Below are positions 42,225 through 52,108 of a DNA stretch of 64,000 nucleotides, piece by piece. The DNA comes from CAWJLE01 sp963843645. Its GTDB lineage: Bacteria > Chloroflexota > Anaerolineae > DAOTYC01. Below the pieces are notes generated by a model. The model was not told the origin of the DNA and did not search any database. It saw only the letters and a program-made list of their open reading frames with translations. The DNA lies in assembly GCA_963843645.1 (NCBI GenBank), contig CAWJLE010000005.1:248001-312000 (forward strand), read 5' to 3'. A program made the translations under genes and the position numbers. How positions within the stretch are numbered: the first letter of the stretch is position 1; every line of letters starts with the position of its first letter.

Positions 42225-45200
42225 ATGGCCGAACGTTTGTATCGTGCCAATGTTCTGGTCTGCGGAGGCACAGGCTGTGTGTCATCTGGCGCGTTGGATG
42301 TAATGTCGGTAATGAACAGGGAACTGAAAAACCGCGGCCTGGAAAACGAAGTCAGGCTGGTGCAGACCGGCTGCCGTGGTTTTTGCGCAATGGGCCCTCT
42401 GATGATCATCTATCCTGAGGGCATCTTCTACTCACACGTGCAGGCCGCAGACGTTCCATTTCTCGTAGAAGAAACCCTGATCAAAGGCCGACCCGTGGAG
42501 CGACTGCTCTACAAAGAGCCTGAGACTCACGAGGCCGTTCCCTTCTATCACGATATTCCGTTCTACAGCAAGCAGAACCGAATCGTGTTAGGCAACTGCG
42601 GCATGATCGATCCCGAGAACATTGAGGAGTACATCGCGCGCGGCGGTTACACCGCCCTGTCCAAGGCGATCTCCGAGATGAGTCCCGAGGCGGTTATCAA
42701 GGAAGTGAAGGATTCCGGCCTGCGCGGTCGCGGCGGCGCCGGCTTCCTGGTCGGGTCTGAAGTGGGAGCTGGCCTCCAAGGCGAAGGGCGATGTCAAGTA
42801 CGTCGTCTGCAACGCTGACGAAGGCGACCCCGGCGCATTCATGGACCGGTCCATCATCGAAGGCGATCCGCACAGCCTCGTGGAAGGCATGCTGCTGTGC
42901 GGTTACTCCATCGGCGCAAAGGAAGGCTACGTCTACTGCCGCGCTGAGTACCCGCTGGCGATTCATCGCCTCAAGATCGCCATCGCCCAGGCAGAGGAAT
43001 ACGGCCTGCTGGGCGACAGCATCCTGGGCACCGACTACAACTTCAAGCTACACGTCAAAGAGGGCGCGGGCGCGTTCGTGTGCGGCGAAGAAACGGCCCT
43101 GCTGGCCTCCATCGAAGGCCGCCGCGGCGAGCCACGGCCTCGTCCGCCTTTCCCGGCCATTGCCGGTCTGTGGGGCAAGCCGACCAACCTCAACAACGTG
43201 AAGAGCTACGCCTACACCTCGCGCATCATCGCCAACGGTGCGCCGTGGTTCTCCAGCATCGGCACGAAGCGCAGTCCCGGCACGGCCGTGTTCGCCCTCA
43301 CGGGCAAGGTCAACAACACCGGTCTGCTGGAAGTGCCGATGGGCATCACCGTGGGCGAGATCGTCTTCGACGTGGGCGACGGCGTCCCGAACGGCAAGAA
43401 GTTCAAGGCTGTCCAGACCGGCGGTCCGTTGGGCGGGTGCATTCCGGTCCAGCATCTGAACGTGCCGGTCGATTTCGATTCCCTGAAGGAAATCGGCGCG
43501 GTGATGGGTTCCGGCGGCATGATCGTCGTGGACGAAGACACCTGCATGGTCGAGTTTTCCAAATTTTTCCTGACCTTCGCCACGGCGGAGTCTTGCGGCA
43601 AGTGCATCCCCTGCCGCGTCGGCGGTCGCCGCATGTTGGAAGTGCTGACCCACATCACCGACGGCAAGGGCACGATGAAGGACATCGACACCATCAAGGA
43701 GATTGCGGCGGGCATGACGAATGGCTCGCTGTGCGCCCTCGGTCAGCTGACGCCGGGCCCGGTCATGTCGCGCCCTTCGCTATTTCGAGGACGAGTTCGT
43801 CACTCACATTCTGGATCGAAAGTGCCCGGCCGGCTCCTGCCAGGAACTGGTGGAGGCGCGCTGCATGAACGCTTGCCCGGCCGGCGTCGACGTGCCGACC
43901 TACATCTCCCTGACGGCGCAGGGTCGCTATGCCGAGGCGCTGGAAGTGCACCGGACCCGCAACCCGTTCGCCCTGGCCTGCGGCCGCGTCTGCCCGGCCT
44001 TCTGCGAGCAGCACTGCCGCCGTGGCGACATCGACGAGCCCGTGGCGATCCGCTCAATCAAGCGCTTCATGGCGGACGAGGAAGTGAAGCATCCGTGGCA
44101 GCCGACAGACTGCGACCCGAGAAGGGCCAGAACGTGGCCATCGTCGGGTCCGGTCCGGCCGGCCTGACCGCCGCCTTGCGGCTCCGCCAGATGGGTTACG
44201 GCGTCTCGATCTTCGAAGCTCTGCCGGTCGCAGGTGGCATGATGGCCGTGGGCATTCCCGACTATCGCTTGCCGCGCGAGACGCTGAACGAAGAGATTCA
44301 GAACGTCCTCCGCGCCGGTGCCGAGTTGAAGCTGAACACGGCCCTGGGACGCGACTTTACCATTGACGACCTGATGAATCGCGACGGCTACAAGGCCGTG
44401 GTTCTGGCCTTGGGTGCGCACATCAGCCGCAAGCTGGGCATCGCCGGCGAGGACGCGCAGGGCGTGTATCACGGCGTATACTTCCTGCGGGACGTGGCCC
44501 TGGGCAAGGCGCCGGATTTGACAGGCAAGCGGGTGGTCGTCGTGGGTGGCGGCAACGTGGCCATCGACGCGGCGCGCACGGCGATTCGCCTGGGCGCCGT
44601 CGAAGTGAATATCGTCTACCGGCGCGCCCGGGCCGAGATGCCGGCCTATGCCGAGGAAATCCACGCGGCTGAGGCCGAAGGCTGTATCCTGCACTTCCTG
44701 ACCAACCCCATCGAGGCGATGGTGGAAGGCGACCGCATCGTTGCCGTCAAGTGCCAGAACCAGTCGCTGGGCGACTTCGACCGCAGCGGCCGGCGCCGCC
44801 CGGTGCCCGTGGAAGGCAGCGAGTTCAACATCGCCTGCGACTTGCTGGTGCCGGCCATCGGCCAGCAGACGGACCTGACGTGGCTGAACGGTGATGGCAT
44901 TGCCACCAATCGTGACTCGACCTTCATCGTCAACCGGGCGCTGTCCACCACTCGACCGGGCGTCTTCGCTGCCGGAGACAACACGCTTGGTCCGGCGACC
45001 GTCATCGAGGCCGTGGCGCAAGGCAACAACGTGGCCGTGGCGGTGGACGTGTACCTCCAGACAGGCGAGCTGGTCAATCCGGTCTGGGAGCCGAAGTACG
45101 AGTTCGCCGACCAGCTGTTCAACATCGACGACTACGCGGATGCCAAACGGCCGGTGATGCCTGAGCTTGAAGTGGCCGAGCGCGTGAAGACCATGGAAGA

Positions 45201-45363
45201 GGTCGATCTCGGCCTCAGCGAGCACGCGACGCGAGAAGAGTGCAAGCGGTGCTTGCGTTGTGACCTGGAGTGGCTGAGAAAGATGGACGGGCAGGTGAAG
45301 CCGATCGCGGATATGTTCTTGGTCGAGCTGCCCAAGGTTCCGGAGCCAGCCGCTGACAGATAA
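42225..45363 (+). CDS. nuoF: NuoF-GltD fusion flavoprotein (HydB-like diaphorase), three frameshifts
   Basis: About 1045 residues. The N-terminal thioredoxin-like [2Fe-2S] domain has CGGTGC and TGCRGFC. The NuoF core binds FMN and NAD(H): LRGRGGAGF, VVCNADEGDPGAFMDRS, GAFVCGEETALLASIEGRRG and the [4Fe-4S] motif ESCGKCIPCRVGGRRM. A GltD/NfnB-like module follows: CPAGVDVPTYI, CGRVCPAFCEQHCRRG, a first FAD motif GSGPAGLTAALRLRQ, a second Rossmann VVVVGGGNVAIDAARTA, GVFAAGDNTLGPATVIEAVA, and a C-terminal CKRCLRC. Breaks are at 42753-42755 (extra G), near 43772 and near 44110. AAGGAGG precedes ATG 42225. The layout suggests both NAD and NADP sites on one chain. Confidence 0.88.
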
Positions 45364-45494
45364 GTAACCTGGCGATCGTCGATTCCGAACGAGGGGATGA
45401 GGAAGGTGTGATCGTTGGCCTTCCCTCCCCGTGGGACGACGGGCGGGGCCAAGGAGGCCCGGCCGGTCGGAAAGGTAAGGGGGAAACTCAACCT

Positions 45495-46382
45495 GTGGCC
45501 ACTCGGACTCAGACACAGCAACCTATTGAGGTTTCGGTAGATGCCTTCCTGCCGCCAGAAATGGCGGTCCGCACGGAGGGAACCGGCGTCAAGAAGGTGG
45601 CTTTGGACATCCCTGGGATGTTCGCGCTGGCGGTTCTCGCCGGGGCGTTCATTGCGGCGGGGGCCGTCTTCGCTACCACTGTTACGGCCGGACTGGCCGG
45701 CGCAGGGGTAGGATTTGGGCTGATCAAGCTGCTGGGTGGTCTGTCCTTCTCGCTGGGTCTAATTGCCGTGGTGGTTGCCGGCGCAGAACTGTTCACCGGC
45801 AACAACCTGATCATCATGGCTTTCGTCAGTGGCAAAGTCACACTCGCGGGGCTCCTGCGAAACTGGGTCATCGTCTACATCGGCAACTTCGTCGGCTCGA
45901 TTGCGACTGCCGTAATCATGCTGGCGAGCAAGCAATATATGTTCGGCAGCGGTGCGATTGGGGCCAACGCCGTGGCCACCGCCAACGCCAAGACGGGTTT
46001 CGACTTTCTACAGGCGGTGGCGTTGGGAATGATGTGCAACGCTCTGGTGTGCCTGGCCGTCTGGCTGTGCGCCAGCGCCCGAAGCACGACCGACAAGATA
46101 CTGTCCATTGTGTTCCCGATCACGGCGTTCGTCGCCGCGGGGTTCGAGCACAGCGTTGCCAACATGTACTTCATTCCCATCGGGCTGCTTATCAAGGACA
46201 CCGCTTCACCGGCGTTTTGGGAGATGATCAAATCGTCGCCGGACAAGTTCGCCAATCTGACCTGGTCGAATTTCTTCTTCGCCAACCTGTTGCCGGTGAC
46301 CATCGGTAACATCATCGGTGGTGCGGGAATGGTTGGCCTGGTCTACTGGTTCATTTACTTGCGGCCAAAGAGCGGCAAGTAA
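45495..46382 (+). CDS. Formate/nitrite transporter (FNT) family channel
   Basis: A 295-residue pentameric channel protein with six membrane helices: DIPGMFALAVLAGAFIAAGA, LGGLSFSLGLIAVVVAGAEL with FTGNN, GNFVGSIATAVIML, LGMMCNALVCLAVWLC, VFPITAFVAAGFEHSVANMY with FIPIGLL, and a last helix near LPVTIGNIIGG. It could conduct formate, nitrite or hydrosulfide. An in-frame ATG at 45408 exists, but GTG 45495 gives a sensible N-terminus. Placement between the NuoF-GltD and NuoG genes suggests that formate (or HS-) exchange is tied to the hydrogenase. Confidence 0.9.
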   Translation: MATRTQTQQPIEVSVDAFLPPEMAVRTEGTGVKKVALDIPGMFALAVLAGAFIAAGAVFATTVTAGLAGAGVGFGLIKLLGGLSFSLGLIAVVVAGAELFTGNNLIIMAFVSGKVTLAGLLRNWVIVYIGNFVGSIATAVIMLASKQYMFGSGAIGANAVATANAKTGFDFLQAVALGMMCNALVCLAVWLCASARSTTDKILSIVFPITAFVAAGFEHSVANMYFIPIGLLIKDTASPAFWEMIKSSPDKFANLTWSNFFFANLLPVTIGNIIGGAGMVGLVYWFIYLRPKSGK

Positions 46383-46465
46383 GTAGGAAAGAACTCAATG
46401 GGGCAATTTGTGTGGCAGTTCCATTGGCATGAATGTGGAATGTCGATAAGGAGGCATTGAGTGCA

Positions 46466-48189
46466 ATGACAACTGTAACGATCACGATCGATGGTCGCGA
46501 AGTTAAGACTGAAGCCGGGAAGACGGTGATGGAAGCGGCTTTGGCCGCAGGAATTGACATCCCCAGGTTGTGCCATCACCCTGCCCTGGAATCCATCGGC
46601 GCCTGCCGTATCTGCCTGGTGGAAATTGAGAAACAGCGCGCGCTACAACCGGCCTGCACCTTCCCGGTCGCCGAGGGCATGGTCATTCAAACAGAGTCGC
46701 CCGCGGTCGTCGAGTCACGCAAGTTCGTCCTGAATCTGCTCTTCTCTGAGCGCAACCACTTCTGCATGTTCTGCCAGATGAGCGGCAACTGTGAACTGCA
46801 GGACCTGGCTTATCGCTACAAGATGGACCACTGGCTGTACGACCGGGGCTTCCCCAAGATGGCGGTGGACTCGTCGCGCACGAACTTCGTGATGGATCAC
46901 AACCGCTGCATCCTGTGCCGGCGGTGCATCCGCGCCTGCGGCGACATGGTGGGCAACCACACCCTAGGTCTGCGCCAGCGCGGCGCGGAGTCGATGATGA
47001 CCGCCGACATGGACGTGCCGTTCGGCGAGTCGAGCTGCGTCGAGTGCGGCACCTGCCTGCAGGTCTGCCCGGTCGGTGCATTGCTCGATCGGACCAGCGC
47101 CTACGGTGGTGTGGAAGAGCAGGTCGAGCGGGTGAAGACGATCTGCCAGATGTGCAGCACCGGATGCAGCGCGGAGTTGATCGTCCGCGACAACCACGTT
47201 CTGCGCGTGGAGAGCGACTGGAACGGCGAGGTCAATCACGGCCTGCTGTGCGTGATGGGCCGCTTCGACCCGCTCTACGACCGGCGCCAGCGCGTCACCA
47301 AGCCCATGGTCCGCAAGGGCGGCGAGCTGGTGGAAGCGACCTGGGACGAAGCACTGGAAGCTGTCGCTCAGCACGTTAAGGGCCTGAATGGAGCCTTCGG
47401 AGCGGTGGTATCGAGCCGTGTGACCAACGAGACGGCTGCCTCGTTTGCGAAGATGTTCGGTGCGGGTCCCAACGTCGGTACGACCATGCCTTTGCCGGAA
47501 ACGCTGACCCAGGCGGAAGGTGAGCTGGCTGCGCTCGACAGGGCCGATCTGTACATCCTGGTCGGCAGCAACCTGCTGAAGGAGCAGCCTGTGGCCGCTT
47601 TCGCCATCATGCGCGGTGTAACCAATCGGGGCGCTCGCCTGGTGATCCTGGGCGAGGGCGAGAACGCGCTGGCGGACATCGCCTATCGCGAATTGAAGCC
47701 GGCGGATGCTGCCCAGGCCGTGCAGTTGGCCCAAGGGGCGAATCAACCGGTCGTCGTCTATGGGGCGAAGTGCCGGGGCTGAGCTGACCGTGTTGCGCGC
47801 CGCGTTGAAAGACAAGGCACAATTCGTCGGCATGGCCCCTGGGGCAAACACTCGCGGTCTGGCTGCCGCCGGACTGGCGAAGCACGCCGATCTGGGTGGC
47901 GCCAAGGCGCTCTACATTCTGGCTTCCGACGATAACGCGGAAGATGGCATTGCCCAGGCGGCCGCCGCGGCGGACTTCGTCGTCTTCCAGGGCAGCTATC
48001 AGGGCAGCGCTATGACTGAGGCCGACGTCGTATTGCCGGCCGCCGATCTGGTCAGAGCGCTCGGGCACCGTGACCAACACCGAAGGCCGGACGCAGCCCG
48101 TGGTTGCCGGAATCGAGGCGCCGGCTGGCGTCAAGGCGGATGTGGAGATTCTCCAGGCTTTGGCCGCCAAGATGGGGCTGAAGATCTGA
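46466..48189 (+). CDS. nuoG: NuoG/HydA-like multi-FeS subunit without H-cluster (frameshifted)
   Basis: About 574 residues. The N-terminal [2Fe-2S] domain has CHHPALESIGACRICLVEIE and LQPAC. Next come the His/Cys cluster HFCMFCQMSGNCELQ, two ferredoxin [4Fe-4S] sites (NRCILCRRCIRACGD, SCVECGTCLQVCPVGAL) and the N7-like CQMCSTGCSAEL. A shortened molybdopterin-oxidoreductase-like domain follows (LCVMGRFDPLYDRRQRVTKP, LYILVGSNLLKEQPVAAF). No H-cluster motifs (TSCCPxW) are present. Breaks are near 47765 and 48055, and it ends ILQALAAKMGLKI. It likely carries electrons from the flavin subunit to the [NiFe] module. Confidence 0.87.
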
Positions 48190-48275
48190 TCGAGCGAAGG
48201 CGACCTGACGCTGTTTGGTTCAGGACAAACTAGCCGACGCCGGGGCCTGGCCTCGGACGACGCAGGAGGAAATTC

Positions 48276-48821
48276 ATGGCAAAGGTTAAGGTGGCAACAA
48301 ACTGGTTGGATGCCTGTGCAGGCTGCCACATGTCGTTGCTGGATATCGACGAGCGAATCGTCGAGTTGCTCAAATACATTGAAATCCGCTCATCCCCCAT
48401 CACGGACCTCAAGCACCCGGACGAGGATGGCGTTGACGTGGGCATCCTCACCGGCTCGGTGAGCGACTCCCACCAGCTTGAGGTCGCGGAAGAGATGCGG
48501 AAGCGGGCAAAGATCCTGATCTCCATGGGCGACTGCTCCGTTTTCGGCGGTATCTGCACCATGCGCAACTTCTTCGGTACCGAGGAGTGCCTGGAGTACG
48601 CGTACACCAAGACGCCCAGCACCGACTCTGAGGGCCAGGTGCCCCGCTCGCCGGAACTGGCCAAGCTGCTTCCGGAGGTCAAGGCGCTGAACCAGGTCGT
48701 TCCCGTCGATGTTCACATCCCGGGCTGCCCGCCGCGCGCAGACACGATCTGGTACGCACTGACCGAGCTGCTGGCAGGGCGCATTCCGGAACTCAAGGAC
48801 GACACCCTGACCTACGATTGA
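48276..48821 (+). CDS. hoxY: [NiFe]-hydrogenase small subunit (HoxY/HydS-like)
   Basis: A 181-residue cytoplasmic small subunit holding the proximal [4Fe-4S] cluster. Ligands are Cys14 and Cys17 (LDACAGCHMSLLDID), the Cys in SMGDCSVFGGICT and the one in IPGCPPRADTIWYAL. It is short, lacks the C-terminal medial/distal cluster domain and Tat signal of uptake hydrogenases, and matches group 3d and bifurcating enzymes. GGAGG precedes ATG 48276. It is intact and followed by the large subunit. Confidence 0.93.
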   Translation: MAKVKVATNWLDACAGCHMSLLDIDERIVELLKYIEIRSSPITDLKHPDEDGVDVGILTGSVSDSHQLEVAEEMRKRAKILISMGDCSVFGGICTMRNFFGTEECLEYAYTKTPSTDSEGQVPRSPELAKLLPEVKALNQVVPVDVHIPGCPPRADTIWYALTELLAGRIPELKDDTLTYD

Positions 48822-48915
48822 GGCGGTGACAACTCTCGGGGCGCCCCAGACCCTTGCGATTGCGCAGGGAAGCTGAGAGGCGCGTTACAGATCGCTTGCA
48901 CTGAGGAGGTATTTC

Positions 48916-50341
48916 ATGGCGCAAAAGGTTACCATTGAGCCTGTAACCCGAATTGAGGGGCACGCTCGTGTTACGGTCCACATCGACGACCAGGGCAAAG
49001 TGGAAAATGCCTACTTCCACGTGGACCAGTTCCGTGGCTTCGAGAAATTCTGCGAGGGGCGGATGTTCTTCGAAATGCCGACCATCACCCCTCGCATCTG
49101 CGGCATCTGCCCGGTCAGCCACCACCTGGCGTCCGTCAAGGCAGCTGACGCTGTTGCCGGGGTTTGCCCGCCTCGACCGGCCGCGCTGCTGCGCGCGCTG
49201 ATGCACAAGGGCCAGTTCATTCAGTCGCACTCCATGCACTTCTTCCACCTGGCGGCACCGGACCTGGTCTTCGGCTTCGACGCCGACCCGGCGATCCGCA
49301 ACGTGGTGGGCATCATCGAAGCCAACCCGGGACTGGCGATCAAGGCCGTTAAGCTGCGCAAGTGGGGCCAGAGCATCATCCGCACGCTGGCCGGGCGCAG
49401 CATCCACGCGACCTTTGGTGTTCCAGGCGGCGTGAACAAGGCGCTGACCGTAGCGGAGCGCGACGAGCTTTTGGCGCCGGTGGACGAGATGATCGGCTAC
49501 ATGCAGGAAGGGTCTGGCTATCGCCAAGGCCTGGATCGAGACCAACATGGACGTGGTGCAGCGTTTCGCGAATTTCCGCACCGGTTACATGGGTATGGTC
49601 GACGCCGAGGACGGCAGCCTGCGCCTTTACGACGGCGATCTCCGCCTGGTGGACAAGAACGGCCGTCTGTTGGAGCAGTTCCAGCCATCCAGGTACCTGA
49701 ACTACATCGCCGAGCACACCGAGGATTGGTCGTATCTGAAGTTCCCGTACTACAAGAAGCTGGGCTGGCCCGAGGGTGTATACCGTGTGGCGCCGCTTGG
49801 GCGTCTGAACGTGGCCGAGCGCATCAGCACGCCGCTGGCCAACGAGGAGTTCAAGAAGTTCAAGGCGCTGGCTCAGGGCCCGGTGGAGCCGAGCCTGTTC
49901 ATGCATTATGCGCGCCTGATCGAGGACATCTACTGCGCGGAGCGTGTCCGTGAGCTGCTGCTCGATCCGGACATCACCTCGACCGATATCCGGTCCACTC
50001 CGGGCCAGATCACCGGCGAGGGCGTCGGTGTGGTCGAGGCGCCGCGTGGCACGCTGATCCACCACTACTGGACGGACGAGACGGGCAAGATCACGCAGGT
50101 GAACCTGATCGTGGCGACCGGCCACAACAACTACGCCATGAGCAAGTCGGTGGAGTTGGTGGCCAAGGAGTTCATCGATGGGAACAACATCACCGAGGGC
50201 ATGTTGAACCGGGTGGAGGCGGCCATTCGCGCGTACGATCCGTGCCTGTCCTGCTCCACCCATGCAGAAGGGCAGATGCCGATCGTCATCGAAGTTCGCA
50301 ACCCTGCCGGAGAGGTCGTGCGCACTCTGCAGCGCGATTAG
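48916..50341 (+). CDS. hoxH: [NiFe]-hydrogenase large subunit (HoxH/HydL-like), one frameshift
   Basis: The catalytic subunit, about 474 residues. Nickel ligands are in RICGICPVSHH near residue 62 and DPCLSCSTHA near the C-terminus. Other family motifs are IEPVTRIEGHARVTVHIDD and EAPRGTLIHHYW. After STHA a tail of about 24 residues (to TLQRD) remains, the peptide removed by the maturation protease once Ni is inserted. The single break is at 49510-49512, where GGG should be GG. Dropping one G gives LAIAKAWIETNMDVVQRF. CACTGAGGAGG precedes ATG 48916. Confidence 0.94.
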
Positions 50342-50373
50342 CTCAGGTACTGCGGTTTCAGGTTCGATTCGAC

Positions 50374-50407
50374 ATGCGTAGGGGCGCAAAACGTCGCCCC
50401 TACGCAT
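50374..50407. repeat. Perfect 13-bp hairpin (GTAGGGGCG family) after hoxH
   Basis: ATGCGTAGGGGCG (50374-50386) and CGCCCCTACGCAT (50395-50407) form a perfect stem with an 8-base loop, followed by CTTTTCG. It could attenuate transcription between hoxH and the protease gene. Palindromes with a GTAGGGGCG core are widespread intergenic repeats. Confidence 0.65.
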
Positions 50408-50442
50408 CTTTTCGCCCGCCACACGGTTTTCGAGGAGGTATC

Positions 50443-50979
50443 GTGGAAACCACATCGAACGGAGCCACAGAGACAGCGCCGCGGACCCTGGTCCTCGGCT
50501 ACGGCAACGTCGATCGGGGTGACGACAGCATCGGCTACTACGTCGTCAACCAGCTGGCACGGCGTTTTGGCCATTTGGACGTAGAGCCGTACTCAGAGCT
50601 GCCGGAGACCCTGACTGACACCATCGACGTGTACTTCCAGCGGCAACTCGTGCCGGAAATGGCTGAGATCGTGGCCGACTACGATCGGGTCATTTTTGTC
50701 GATGCGCACACGGGGGTCTACAATGAAGAAGTCCGCGTGGTGGACCTGACGCCGGGCTACTCCCAGTCGCCGCTGACCCACCACCTCACGGCTGAGTCAT
50801 TGCTGGCCCTCACGGAGGTGATGTTTGGGCGCGCACCGCGGGGCGTGTTGTGCTCCGCACGGGGCTACGAGTTCGATTTCACCAACGAGCTGTCGGAAGG
50901 AAGCCGCACCCTGGCCGATCGACTGGTGGAGCAGATCCTGGCCTGGCTGGTTGTCGGGACCGAAAGTGGTGGTCTGTAA
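50443..50979 (+). CDS. hoxW: Hydrogenase maturation protease (HoxW/HycI family)
   Basis: A 178-residue endopeptidase that clips the C-terminal tail of the large subunit. It shows the family N-terminal motif LVLGYGNVDRGDDSIGYYV, whose Asp in the GDD region is a nickel-sensing ligand, and RVIFVDAHTGVYNEEV with the second Asp. HHLTAESLLALTE contains the expected His. GTG 50443 follows GAGGAGG. It lies between hoxH and hypA, as expected for the dedicated protease of this enzyme. Confidence 0.88.
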   Translation: METTSNGATETAPRTLVLGYGNVDRGDDSIGYYVVNQLARRFGHLDVEPYSELPETLTDTIDVYFQRQLVPEMAEIVADYDRVIFVDAHTGVYNEEVRVVDLTPGYSQSPLTHHLTAESLLALTEVMFGRAPRGVLCSARGYEFDFTNELSEGSRTLADRLVEQILAWLVVGTESGGL

Positions 50980-51023
50980 CCCGTGCGACAGCGATCGATC
51001 GCAGGAAGCGGTATAATTTACTG

Positions 51024-51365
51024 ATGCATGAGTTGTCGGTGACGGAACAGGTCTTAAGTGTGACGCTTCGCCACGCCAACGAAGCCCACGCGACACGGGT
51101 GACCCGCATCGAACTGGTCATAGGCGAGATGACGGGCTTCGTGAACGACTCGATTCAGTTTTGCTTCGAGGCGCTCAGCCCTGGCACGATTGCGGGGGGC
51201 GCTGAGTTGGTGTTTCGGCGCGTGCCGGTGCGTCTGCATTGCCGGGCCTGCGGTGGCGAGTTTGAGCCGGAGGACATCGACTGGCGTTGCCCGACCTGCA
51301 ACGCCTATGCCGGCGAAGTGCTCGCCGGTCGTGAGTTCTACATAGACAACATTGAGATCGAATGA
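51024..51365 (+). CDS. hypA: Hydrogenase nickel-insertion protein HypA
   Basis: A 113-residue nickel metallochaperone. The N-terminal MHELSVTEQVL carries the His2 nickel ligand. The zinc site is CRACGGEFEPEDIDWRCPTC. TATAAT (51012-51017) stands only six bases before ATG 51024, and no well-placed Shine-Dalgarno sequence is visible, so this gene may also be made from a leaderless transcript. It works with HypB. Confidence 0.93.
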   Translation: MHELSVTEQVLSVTLRHANEAHATRVTRIELVIGEMTGFVNDSIQFCFEALSPGTIAGGAELVFRRVPVRLHCRACGGEFEPEDIDWRCPTCNAYAGEVLAGREFYIDNIEIE

Positions 51366-51387
51366 TCTCTCGAAGGGGAACAAGCAC

Positions 51388-52071
51388 ATGGCGCCTGGAC
51401 AAATTAGGGTTGTGGAACGCATTCTGAGCGCCAACGATCAGATTGCGGAAGAGAACCAGAGGCGGCTGACGGGCCTGGGGATTCTGGGTGTGAATATCAT
51501 GGCTTCGCCTGGCGCTGGCAAGACCAGCGTGATCATGGCGACTATCCGGGTTCTGGAGGGCTGTTTGCGCGTCGGCGTCGTCGAAGGCGACGTGGCATCG
51601 TCCGTGGATTCGGAACGCGTGGCGACGTTGGGTGCGCCCGTGATCCAAATCAACACCGGCGGTGGCTGCCATCTCGACGCGCGACAGGTTCAGGCGGCTC
51701 TCGACGGGTTGCCGCTCGATCAGATCGATTTGCTGTTCATCGAGAACATCGGCAACCTGATTTGTCCGACGGCGTTCCTGCTGGGTGAGAATCTGCGCAT
51801 TGCCATCGCCAGCATCCCGGAAGGCGACGACAAGCCGGTCAAATACCCGGAGCTGTTCCATCAGGCGGATGCCGTTGTGCTCAACAAGATGGATCTGCTG
51901 CCTTACGTTCAGTTCGATCTGGCTGCGTTCCGCGAGCACATCCTTGGGCTCAACCCGCAGTGCCGCATCTTCGAGGTGTCCTGCACCACCGGGCAGGGCA
52001 TCCAGCTCTGGGCCGACTGGCTGGACTCTCGTCGGGAAGATATCGTCTCGCAGGGGACTTCCGAAGTCTAA
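51388..52071 (+). CDS. hypB: Hydrogenase nickel-incorporation GTPase HypB
   Basis: A 227-residue SIMIBI GTPase that drives nickel delivery. P-loop ASPGAGKTSV (39-48), VEGDVASSVDSERV, the metal-binding INTGGGCHLDARQV, IENIGNLICPTAF and the G4 motif NKMDLLPY are present. No His-rich nickel-storage N-terminus is present. AAGGGG precedes ATG 51388. The stop codon lies inside a hairpin repeat (52058-52084). Confidence 0.94.
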   Translation: MAPGQIRVVERILSANDQIAEENQRRLTGLGILGVNIMASPGAGKTSVIMATIRVLEGCLRVGVVEGDVASSVDSERVATLGAPVIQINTGGGCHLDARQVQAALDGLPLDQIDLLFIENIGNLICPTAFLLGENLRIAIASIPEGDDKPVKYPELFHQADAVVLNKMDLLPYVQFDLAAFREHILGLNPQCRIFEVSCTTGQGIQLWADWLDSRREDIVSQGTSEV

Positions 52072-52084
52072 GTAACTTCGGAAG
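52058..52084. repeat. ACTTCCGAAGT-type hairpin at the hypB stop
   Basis: CTTCCGAAGT (52058-52067) and ACTTCGGAAG (52075-52084) form a perfect 10-bp stem around 7 bases and include the hypB TAA. Related sequences occur at 54470-54517 and 63643-63668. Confidence 0.65.
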
Positions 52085-52108
52085 CCTGATTGAGTAGAAG
52101 GCTTCTTT

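Noticed and set aside
43927..45516. Minus-strand open frame of 529 codons
   Set aside because: It is antisense to the GltD half of the NuoF-GltD gene. The plus strand has the conserved FAD and Rossmann motifs. High GC lengthens shadow frames.
46466..48189. [FeFe] hydrogenase catalytic subunit HydA
   Set aside because: The N-terminal FeS domains match HydA/NuoG, but the H-cluster motifs are absent and a molybdopterin-like domain remnant follows.
40058..48189. Respiratory complex I operon
   Set aside because: Only E, F and G homologues occur. No NuoB/C/D or membrane subunits are present, and a [NiFe] hydrogenase and hyp genes follow.
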